Under the pieces are notes generated by a model, which was not told the origin of the DNA, made no database searches, and worked only from the letters and a program-made list of their open reading frames with translations. A DNA stretch of 64,000 nt from Protula sp. h YS-2021 (taxonomy: Eukaryota > Annelida > Polychaeta > Sabellida > Serpulidae). The stretch lies in contig OX457027.1 of the NCBI GenBank assembly GCA_949752745.1, positions 89,797,720 to 89,861,719 of the forward strand. Direction: 5' to 3'. Shown in pieces: positions 48,657 to 60,600 of this stretch; the first letter of the stretch is position 1; every line of letters begins with the position of its first letter. The translations under genes and the position numbers were made by a program.

Positions 48657-51600
48657 GTAATGGAATTAATCAGCAGAACTTAAATTATCGCCCATATGGC
48701 TGTCGTTTTTAAGTTGACCCAGCCTTGTTATCAAACAGCTGACCTCTGGAATGCTGGAATGATACATCTGTTATGAATCAGTTAGATACATTGGAGACCG
48801 TTATACCCTCATTCGGGTCCTGTAATATAATTTTTATTAACGGGCCAACGAGGGTGCTGAGATAAAGGAAAACTGAAGCTATGCGTAAGCGAAAATAAAG
48901 ATCTTGGAGTAAATATTCGCAAACATTTTTATATACCAGTAACCTAGGACCGTTCGCCACTTTTCAATGGTTTTTGCGCAAACACTCTCTGTTTTGAACG
49001 CTATCCGGATATGCTTTTGTATGTAGCAAATACAGAATTTTACACAAGATTTCTGTTATGCGCGAAGTAAAATGTCACGATTTACGAAAATGCCAGGCCG
49101 ATGTATTTTTTTTCGGGCAGGATTTTCCAGCTATACCTCGCCACTTTCTTCTCTCATCCCGAAATAATAAATTTTAAGCACAAACTGTAAGACTCAACTC
49201 GCTTTTCAAAATGACTGCTGAGAGCTATGAGGATTACATATTAGTCCTAGATGACTCTTGCGGTCCTCCTATGACAGCAAGAGTCATAGTTCCTATAATA
49301 GGAAATGACATTGATGTCACTTTTCAAATCTCGGCGCACGACTGGGGCCAACGGCGTTATTTTAGAAAGGTTGCATCACATAAATGGCCCAATTATAAAT
49401 TATGGCGCACAAGTTTTATGGTCAGATAACAATTTTTTACGGAGAAAAATATGTAACAAATTATATGGTTTTTCACAAATAAGCCTTCTTTTGAAAATTT
49501 TACCCTAAAAATTGATGAATATGAAATAGACAGAGTGTATGTAACCAAGTTCTTAGGTGTTCTGGTTTACAGTAGGCTGACTTGGTCCAATCATATGGTG
49601 AATATAAAACAAAAACTCTCGAAATGTACTGGTGTTATATATAAATGTAGAGACATTTTAGATGTTGGTGCGCTACGCACATTATACTGTTCTCTCTTCC
49701 TACCGTATATCTCTTACTGTGTTGAAGTGTGGGGTACTGCTTATAAATGTGCAACCAAATGCATCTCTTTACTCCAGAAAAAAATAGTTAGAATTATTTG
49801 CTAAGTTAACAAATACGATCACACAAATTCTCTGTTTCTTTATCAAAAGTTATTAAAGTTTTATGATTTAGTTGATTTTAGAGTGTCTACTGTAATGTAT
49901 AAAGCTTATTTGGGTGACTTGCCCGAAAATATTCAATGTAAAGTAGCTATTAGAGACGCTAACTCGAAATACTCATTAAGAAGCATTGGGAAATTTAAGA
50001 CCAAGTATGCAAGAACGTCCTTAAAAGGTCGTTGTGTATGTATTTATGGTATCGCTCTTTTTAATACTTTACCGGATGATGTCAAAAATGCAAAAAACTT
50101 CTGCATGTTCAAAAAATTGTAGAAGAAAAATGTCTTTCTTCAGTTTGAAAACAGTCTTAAATAACGATTATTAAAGGTACCTGTATCAGTTCCAAGACGG
50201 CTCACGCTTAACTAGAATGGATGAGGTTTGTTCTAAATGTGGTTGTTCAAGTGTTTTTTTCGATGCTATCATGAGGTAAATTTGGGCTCAGTCTAATGGC
50301 TATTTCGTTCTATAAGCATTCGCTTATTGAAATCGCCTTTTCCTCTGTTCAGAAATTTCTATGTAATATTATGATTCATGTATATATATATATATATATT
50401 TGCTAAGCTCTGTGTTCAGATGAATAAATCGAATCAAATCAAATGTGTTTTCTTGAGATCAGTTTATCGAATCTCTCATTATCGCCCACAACAACAGTGA
50501 ATCCACAGTTGCAAAGCCACGCTGTACTCTAGTTTAGGAGTTTCGCTGAGGTCGAAAATAATGCGCCAGGGTACTTCTTAGTGTGCTTTGAAAGAAAAGG
50601 CCTGCCAGTTCGAGCCTCGATATCCTTGAACGTGCGCCGAAAAATCCAGAGCCTCGAAAATTGAGATCAGTGGCCATTTCTATTGCAGGAACTGTGACCC
50701 TTTCTGTCCTAGGAAGATAGAAAGGGTCCGCTAGGGCTAATTACATATGAGTATAAACCTGACTTCATATGTGTATACTGACAGTTTACTTATAGCAGCT
50801 CAGTATTTTGCATTCAAGAACCAGTGGCAGTTGCCGGGAGGTTCGGCAAAAAATATCATTTTCGGGATAATTGTTGTTTTCGGGAGGTGGCGACGGTACA
50901 GGCAGATTGGACCTAGGTTACTGGTATACTAAAAATAAAACAGAACGATGAGTGATAAAAATACCATGACAAAATGTATCACTTGTCTCGCAATCTACTT
51001 TTGGTGAGTCACCTTAGATTGTAGAGGTATCAACTAACCCCACAGGCACCACCATAAATGAAGTTGATGAAAAACAGAGAAGCAAAGGTGTTGGGAAGAA
51101 ATAAATAGTATTCATTTGTACCAAAGACTTAAACTCTCCTGCAGGAAACTTGGTAGCATCGACGATTACAGTCAGTTAGCAGAAGGATGGTTTTTTTTTA
51201 AATGCTCACTTTGGAGATGAAAAAATGAACAACTGCCTCGTGCTTAGAAAAACAACGTGTCGCCCAAGGTTCGTGTTAAAAAAAAAAATGGTCGTCGCAA
51301 GCTTGGAGGGGGATCAACTTTCCCCTATGCTCAACTTATCTCTGCTTTCCCCATATGTGTGGCACAATGAGATCCCGGGACGGGTTCCGGACCATACCCC
51401 CAAACAATACCTCCGGATGATATCCCCCCCGAACATACCCCCCCCCCCCCTAAACCATACCCCCTAGGACAATACCCTCCCCCCCTCCAGCCAGAATATT
51501 TTCAATTTTCGACGTTAGAACAAAATGAAAAGAAAAAGTACAGCGATATGTTTTATTTACAGCGGCATGTTTTATTTCTCTCCAACACTATGTTTAATCT

Positions 51601-54600
51601 TTGAATCGATATATCGAGTCTGCGTCTCATTCACAGTCAAATCTGCAAGTTCGCAGTCCACATCTTTCAAAACTGAATATTGTGCGCTGTTCCACGGAGG
51701 TAGTCTAGTATGTTGCGTTTTGCGAAGTCGCCAACGATGTTCCTAATTCGTACACTGCAGAATTGGAGGGGGGGGGGGATTTAAATAATCTCGCTCGACG
51801 CGTAACACTAATACTTTGTTTACAAGCACACGCGGTTGGGAGAAAGGCCAGAGTACGTTGGAGGTATCGATTCTACCGGGAGTTTCTGAAGATTAGTTTG
51901 CATTACATATCCACTATAGAGTACTTGCTCAAACAATCATAAAAATACTATGAGACTCAAGGGTTTCTTTTCAAACACCACAGGCAGTTACCTGCTTAAA
52001 ACGTGCTGCCCCTAACTAAACGCCTTCTCCCCAACTCAGAGGCTCATGTGCACTAATAAGCTACCATATGAAATGCCTTGTTTAAACAAAGGCGTCTCCA
52101 AGTGCCTTCAGTGAAACAGTCTGGATGACACACATTTTAAGTAGCAACAAATCAAAAAAATCAAAAATCGTGATTTTTTTACGTTGATTTAAATCACGAT
52201 TTAAATCATGATTTAAATCAAGTGATTTAAATCATACCAGCCCTGCCTTTCAACTAGATCATAGCGAAATCTCTTAGCTTTTAACTGCAGATCACAGAAC
52301 TGTATTACTGTAGTTTGTTGTTCGTTAATGAAAATCTTTAAAATGAAAATTGCAAAAAATGATGGGGTGAGGGGAGGGTATTGTCGGGGGGTATCATCCG
52401 GGGGGTGTCATCTGGGGGGTATTGTCCTAGAGCCCCGGGACAACCAGGATGGGTGGCACCCCACCCCTTGCCAACATAATATACATCAAAAAGTCAAAAA
52501 ATCGGGTCCAGTATATTTATTTGACGGACATTCTTCATGAAATTGTGCCGCAAAGATTTAGGGAGCAAATTTCTCTTTTGGGGAGGAGGGCACCAACCCT
52601 CAACCCCGGCCAGCATTTTGTATGTGGAAAAGCACAAAATTAAGTTTAGTATATTTATTTGACTGATTTTCTTCATACATTTGGTACAAAGATGTTGTAA
52701 TGACCTGCAAATAAATATCCATTGCCAAAAGTGTGGCACAGTTATGGGCAGCCATTTTGTGTGTTCCCTGCCCTCAGCAGAAAATATGAAACATATATTT
52801 ATCTCCCAAGCATGTGTGTGACCAATTTGAAAATGATATTTGGTAGAAAGGTTGCACCTGGAAGTACGCTAGTTATGCCGCAGAGATTTGAAAACTGTTA
52901 TTTGGCGAAATGGTACTCTAGTTATGCCGGCAAAAATTAGGCGGCATATCTCCCTGAGGTGAAGCGGGAGACAGAATAGCCGACCACGCCGTGGATGGAG
53001 ATGGGGGGTAGCTGGGCCACAGCTTTGACAGTATATTCTTTTCTGTCTATTATTAAGAGTTGTTTATTCCCCACAGGTTCTACCTGTGGGGAATATATGT
53101 GTCGGTCTGCCATCAACAGCTTGTTAACACGATAACTTAAAAACTGCTGCAAGGATTTTAATGAAACTTGGTATCTAGCTTCTAGGGCAACAAACACAGT
53201 TCGGTGTTATAAATGGGCAAGGTTCGCCTAAGGAAAATGCACCAATTGGACTTGCAAAATTTCAGCCTTTGATTGACTGTTGATGGCCGTGTTTAACTGA
53301 TGGGTGGCCTGTGGGGAATATGTGGGCTATGCACACTGCTCTAGTTAATACAAAATTTCATTGAGAAAATCGGTCAAGGAAATATTTAACATTTGATCGC
53401 CGATACGATCATACACACAAGATATGGGATCGGGGTTAGGCCCACCCCCGCCCTGGTAAAGGGTGATCCGCCCATTTTTTAAGGTTTATGTTCCGTACTT
53501 ACTCGAATAGGGTCTGTCTTAGTTCCAAGGTTTGAAATGTTGATTTTTTTAGTACATTAATTTTATTTCTTAAAAAAATATTATCACAACCGCGAATTTT
53601 ACGAATTTTAATGACTAATCGAAGTAATTGTTACCTGAGGTTGGAGCTGATATCAAAGTAACTCCGGTAGGTTAAGGTTAATGAGCATGAAAGAGTAGTT
53701 TTCAAAGGACATCAATGCAAAAAAAAAAAGTAAACAATTTTTCCAACTATTGAAAAATAGGAAGGGAAACGCGGATTGGGAAGCGAGCTTCTGTCTGGTG
53801 GTAAGGGAGGTTGGGGGGGGGGGGGGGGGCTTTTTCCTGGTGTTGCAAGTGGATGGTCTTCTGTCTGGGGGGGGGGGGACTTCTGTCCGTTTGACGTTTT
53901 TTCCGCCTTGGAAAATCCGGCCAACCGTGCCGATCCCCCGTTCGTAAGAGACTTCGACCGCCAAGCCCTTAATGGACGCATGCGGACCTTCATTGTATCT
54001 AACTGGTATAAAAACAAAGTGGGTGGGTATGGAGAACAAAGTGGGTGGGTATGGAGAACAAAGTGGGTGGGTATGGAGGACAAAAAGTTCTGATGAAAAA
54101 CCGAATGAACCACCGTAAGGGGGAGGCTGAACACATCAGGAGATTGCTATCCGGATGTTTAATGGCATTTTTTTATGAAAATCCATATAATACGCCCCAT
54201 GTTTAGAAAAACACGTCACCCGGTCGGTAATTTGGTCGTTAGGCAGTTAGGATAAAAACAATAGTCACTACTGTAACTGCCGATAAATGCTTTTAAATAA
54301 AATGGTCTATGGTTGCATAAACGCTATGAAGTTTAAATCTTAAATTTGAAAAGTTTCTGTGCATTTTAAATATTTGTGGTTTCCCCTAATAAAACCGCAT
54401 GGAGCCACATGTAAAAACTGCCTTTCCACACAAACAGCTACCGTAGATAACCAGCCGTATTCGTTCGGCTCTCAGAGGGCAGTTCCAAACACACACATAC
54501 ACACACACGTAAGATTGAGTAATGAACGTATAAAATGCAAATCGGGGTCAAGATGAAGGGTGACCGTTTGCATGGTAAATTTGTTGCAATGTGATGGGTC

Positions 54601-57600
54601 ATAAGTAAACTAATCCCAAAAACCTTCTGGAAGTTTCACCCAAATAAATAAATAAAAAAAAAAAGAGAACAACTCATATAGATTTTGTGAAAGCGCGTGC
54701 CTAAATGTACAATTTCCAGTGTATGTACCGAACATAAGTTATGACCATGCACCCGTTGTAGAAAAGGGTGATCACTTATTACCTTACACCTATAGGCCTG
54801 TACGCCGTAATGCATCTGTGAAATGTTAAAACATGTCGTTACCTGTAATTTGATTCGCTCCTGTGGAGTGGGGGGGGGGGAATCTTAAGAATACACCCAC
54901 TGCGTTCTGTTCTGTGCATGGCGTAAGAGGCGACTAATCGGAATGTCTTTCTTTCTAACTCTTCTTTTATTGCTTCTTCGTTCTTCCTTCTTTTTTCCCC
55001 ACTTGTTTCTTCAGCAAGTGCGTCCTAATATACCATCTTAGTTGGTGAACGGAACGTTAAACACCAAACAAACAAACCTGTAATTTGATGACATCCCTAG
55101 AACAAGACAAGGAGTAGGCATTGCTTTTAGCTTATTTGGCGCTTAATTGTCTGGTGCTCAGCAGGAAAAAGATCAAATACGGCGGGTGTAGTGTTTGGTG
55201 TCTCGCAGGGCACGGTACTGGGCCCTGTGTTGTTCTTCATGCAATATCTCTCTAATCTTAAACGATCGTGTTGCCACTGTCCAAGGGCAAGTGGCTAGTG
55301 GTAAGAGCCATACAGCAGTCATGCAAAAGCTGAAGCCAGTGGTAAGAGTCAAAACCAGACTGGTATGTTAAAAAACGCCTTTATGACACCTTACCATCTT
55401 TAAGACGTTCCCCCGGTTAATGTTTTGCGCCAACCCACCATGGTTTATAAGCGATTACTGTGGAATTACGCCGAAAATATATCACTAGGAACGCAACACC
55501 TCACTTCGTGTACAACCGTTGGGAAAATGTACTCGACCCTGTCGGGGATCGGGGGTCCTTTCGCATCTTGGAGTCAGTGCAATCAGTGACAGCAACCATA
55601 CAGCAGTGTTGTCTCTGAAACACACATGTATTACACCAGTATTTTAGAATAAGAGTCTGCGGTATATTTTGTTCAACATTAGCCGGAATGGCAACGATTC
55701 AATGACGTCGACTGTTGCCTTGGTAACGCGTTTTTGTTCCTGTGTTACAGATGATCTATCCAGGCCACGTAAAGCTGAACGATCAGGAGGTTCGTATACC
55801 ACTGTACCTCTTTATTCTATTTCTGAATATGGTTTTTATGTAAATCAGGGGGCAATGTTAAGAATTAGAATTACATGAAGTGGACTTGTTTTAAATAAGT
55901 TTTAAAATTCCGGTCAAAATTTTGCCTTTCAGTCATATGGTCTTTGTATAAAAAATAAAAGTAACTCAGGCACAAAATGCTTTTCTTGTTGGTTTTTAAT
56001 GACGGCTATAAATTTTAAACTGCCGTTGTTGCATATAAGAAATATTAGAGCGATGGGTTATTGCTGGAGAACGTGGTTGAAAATAAGTACAGCTTAAATG
56101 GTGTTCGCCCCCATGGTGTTCATAAAGCATAAGGCCTTCCAACCCGTTCTTACGTGGTGTAGCCTCACTATGTAATAACTCGAAAACAAGTTGAATGATA
56201 CTTCTAGACTGCTTTTGTCAATATTATATTCTTTTGTTTTCAGAAAGCAAACATCTGTTACTTGTCATTTCCTGACTCGAATTCCGGTGAGTTTTGTCGT
56301 CATTGTTGTGTCGGATTTACTAGAATAAGAACACAAATAAAATATATATATATTTATGACGGTGAATGTGACAGCGTATGGGAAACTGAACATTGTTAAT
56401 CAGTGGTTTTCAGAAAACATTGTTTGTGGTAATAAACAACGATTGTTCTCTGCGTTTAAGTAAAATGTGTCATTTAACCGGAGCTACGTAATACAGCATA
56501 TTTATTAAGCAACATCATCACAGAGGAGTTACTCAAAATTTTTTATACTTAATTAAAAGAGGAAGGCGTAAAATTTGACAGTAGTTATCTCAGAAAATCG
56601 TTAAATTGTTTTTTTTTTTAACCGCAAACAACTTGATGAATTACATCATATGCGGGTTTATCGGAGTCATTGAAAATTTCAGTGGCTTGGTTGTGTCATA
56701 GATTTGACAGGTTCATTGTAACACTTGATGTTGGGCGTAGCCTTAACGAGACATGTTTCTCGGCAAGGAATGTCATTACGCCCATATAATAATTCAGTCA
56801 AAGATATTTTTGTATCGATACCTCATTTTTTCAGGCTGCATGTGTTTTGGGGCGTTATATTTGCAGACTGCATGTATTCTGGGTGCTGTATTTGCAGGCT
56901 GCATGTAGTTTGGGCGTTGTATTTCAAGGCTGCATGTATTTTGGGCGTTGCTTTTGAAGGCTGCATGTATTCTGGGCGTTGTCTTTGCAGGCTGCATGTA
57001 TTTTGGGCGTTGTTTTTGCAGGCTGCATGTATTTGGGCGTTGTTTTTGCAGGCTGCATGTATTTTGGGCGTTGTTTTTGCAGGCTGCATGTATTTTGGGC
57101 GTTGTTTTTGCAGGCTGCATGTATTTGGACATTGTTTTTGCAGGCTGCATGTATTATGGGCGTTGTTTTTGCAGACTGCATGTATTTGGGCGTTGTTTTT
57201 GCAGGCTGCATGTATTTTGGGCGTTGTTTTTGCAGACTGCATGTATTTTGGGCGTTGTTTTTGCAGGCTGCATGTATTTTAGGCGTTGTTTTTGCAGACT
57301 GCATGTATTTGGGCGTTGTTTTTGCAGGCTGCATGTATTTTGGGCGTTGTTTTTGCAGGCTGCATGTAATTTGGGCGTTGTTTTTGCAGACTGCATGTAT
57401 TTTGGGCGTTTTTTTCTGCAGGCTGCATGTATTCTGGGCGTTGTTTTTGCAGGCTGCATGTATTCTGGGCGTTGTTTTTGCAGGCTGCATGTATTTTAGG
57501 CGTTGTTTTTGCAGGCTGCATGTATTCTTGGCGTTGCTTTTGCAGGCTGCATGGGTGACACACAGTTCCACTTTCGCATACGCAAGAGCCCAAGTAGCCG

Positions 57601-60600
57601 CGGGTCACATGGGCGGTCACATGACCATTACAACAGAAACTGTCCCGCCCATTTACAGGTCTGTATTACCAAATATTTAAGCACTTCTGAGCTTGCTTAA
57701 GGATTTGCTGAAATTGTTCTGTGGCTGAAGTAAAATCGTTGATTGCAAACCCACGACAGTAGTGTTAACGATATCTGGGTAATTGTGGTATTATTTCTCA
57801 GTCACCCTGGACTTAGGGAGGAAAACATCAAATATCTTAGTTCACCGTTATGAACACATTCCGTGAAAAGAATAACTGAAAGCGTCTTAACTTGGGGAAA
57901 ACACACAGCCTCACACAGTGCTGACGTCATTTTATATTTGAAGCCACATGATTTTGTTTATATGTTACTCTTAAATTTTAAGATTTTAAGAAAATGACAA
58001 TTTTATTTTATTGTCATTTAATTTTTTTTTGCCAAAAAAAAACAAACAAAAAACGAAAAAAAAACAAAAAAACAAAAAAAAAAAACGTTTATTTTATCTG
58101 TAAAGTCACGTACTTCTGTTTACAGGCGGGTAATTTAAAGCCGGGATATTTTGTGTTTGTGGTCACGTGATGTAGAGATGAGTGATATATACACCTCAAG
58201 TCGTGTGTCTTTGTTTACAGACGGATAACGGACACTACTACGGCTTCGTATATTTCCGTCAAACAAAAGATAAAACCATCCGAAGAGGGTATTTTCAAAA
58301 GGTAGGGTGTGTCATATTTGAGATCAACTTTGAATCGTTTCAAACAAGTTATTGCGGTCGAAAGCGTGGGAACACGTGAATGTATTGTAGCCAAATACAC
58401 ATCCCCCAGCAAACGAGAGGGGCATGTTTGGAACAAATTTTCAATGACCCTGCAGATGTTTACCCATGTTTATCCCCATGCTTAAAGTTCCGACCTACGC
58501 TTAAGGGATCAAGCCTCAGCATAAGACTTACCCAATAAAAGGGGCACTATTCCTCCCTGGATATGTGCATAATGAGTACCGGGATGACGTCAGAATGACG
58601 TGTCGTTGCTCTGCACGCACTGAGCCCTGTACGCTCCATTCTTGTTTTTGTTTTCAGTCTCTAGTCCTTGTCAGCAAGTTCCCCTTCATAGCACTGTTCT
58701 CGCACCTCGTCAGTGTCATAGCGCCGGAGTACTTCGACAATGGCGAGCCCTGTCTGGAGTCTGGTAAGTGACCTGGATCAAACGAACTCTGTGGGGAGTC
58801 TGGTAAGTGACCTGGATGAAACGGAACTCTGTCTGGAGTCTGGTTAGTGAGCAGGACCAGACAGAACTCTGTAGGGAGTCTGGTAAGTGGCCTGGATGAA
58901 ACGGAACTCTGTCTGGAGTCTGGTTAGTGAGCAGGACCAGACAGAACTCTGTAGGGAGTCTGGTAAGTGGTCTGGATGAAACGGAACTCTGTCTGGAGTC
59001 TGGTTAGTGAGCAGGGTCAGACAGAACTCTGTAGGGAGTCTGGTAAGTGACCTGGGTGAAACGGAACTCTGTCTGGAGTCTGGTTAGTGAGCAGGATCAC
59101 ACAGAACTCTGTAGGGAGTCTGGTAGGTGACCTGAATGAAACGGAACTCTGTCTGGAGTCTGGTTAGTGACAGGGATCAAACGGAACTCTGTCTGGATTG
59201 TGGTGAACGACCTAGATCACCAGAACTCTGTTTGGGGTCTCGTAGGTGAGCAGGATCAAACGGGACTCTCTTGTCCACCCTTTTTGACCCACGGCACATT
59301 CCACCTGTCATTTTTTTTGGTCAAAATCTGTATAAGTTAGAGCAAAGTTTTTATAAACAATGTGCTGAGAATGTCGGGATCTTCAGTCATCCATATCCTG
59401 TATGGAATAAAGTAATCTTTTTTTTCAGTCCTTAACACATTTTAAATGAAGTCTAAGCCCAGTGCGTTATCGGCACAGCTTTATTTTAAAACGTAGCTGT
59501 TGGACTGAATTGTTCTGAGCAGGTCAGACAGCCGATAGTGTGAAGCCCTGGCTGCAGTATGTTCAATGTACCGCATAGATCAGTCACTTTAACGTGTTTG
59601 TTTAATCCAATTCTGAGTGATCAAGGCCATTAGTTTTAAGCCCACGCACAGCATTATTGAGTGTTTCTTTCACCTCACGTCATGACTGATTGCCTGTAGC
59701 GAAAAAAGTGGTGAATGAAATTGATGCGGAGAGTGAAGGAGAGAGAAACATCCTGCGTGCACATCGGGCTTTCCGCTTTCACACTGTTCTCACCGTGTAA
59801 GTGCCGTGTGGAACAGCCTGTACACCTCTCTGTCCATATAGTGCCGTGTAGAACAGCCTGTACACCTCTCTGTCCATATAGTGCCGTGTAGAACAGCCTG
59901 TACACCTCTCTGTCCATATAGTGCCGTGTAGAACAGCCTGTACACCTCTCTGTCCATGTAGTGCCGTGTAGAACAGCCTGTACACCTCTCTGTCCATATA
60001 GTGCCGTGTAGAACATCCTGTACACCTCTCTGTCCATGTAGTGCCGTGTAGAACAGCCTGTACACCTCTCTGTCCATGTAGTGCCGTGTAGAACAGCCTG
60101 TACACCTCTCTGTCCATGTAGTGCCGTGTAGAACAGCCTGTACACCTCTCTGTCCATGTAGTGCCGTGTAGAACAGCCTGTACACCTCTTTGTCCATGTA
60201 GTGCCGTGTAGAACAGCCTGTACACCTCTCTGTCCATGTAGTGCCATGTAGAACAGCCTGCCCACCCTTCTGTCCATATAGTGCAGTGCGGAACAGCCTG
60301 CCCACCCTTCTGTCCATATAGTGTAGTATAGAACAACCTGTACGCCTTACAGTGTCCTAATATAGCCATCCTACGGGCCGTTAAACACCAAACAAAGAAA
60401 CAAACAAGGTTTGCCCAATCCTGGTCTGTTACATGTTTCGTTGTTGTTTTACCGGTATACGTTCGGATTTGATTGGCAGCTTGTCACGACATTGACCAAT
60501 GGGCTAACCCGTTGCCAGGGGAGACGCTCAACCTGCCAATCATCGGCACGGTGGTACAGGTGCGCCTGCCCACGCGCAACGACAACGTGCTGGGAGCACA

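Noticed and set aside
53653..54134. Pro-rich frames of about 130 codons
   Set aside because: Caused by long G/C runs and a 21-bp repeat; no recognisable domain or splice structure.
56725..57680. Long Cys-rich open frames (up to 233 codons) on both strands
   Set aside because: They are translations of the 30-31-bp splice-acceptor minisatellite; only the exon at 57546-57658 is real.
59675..60369. Minus-strand frames of 175-200 codons with repeated [14 protein letters not shown] words
   Set aside because: Produced by the 40-bp minisatellite, which keeps several frames open at once; no start context or family.
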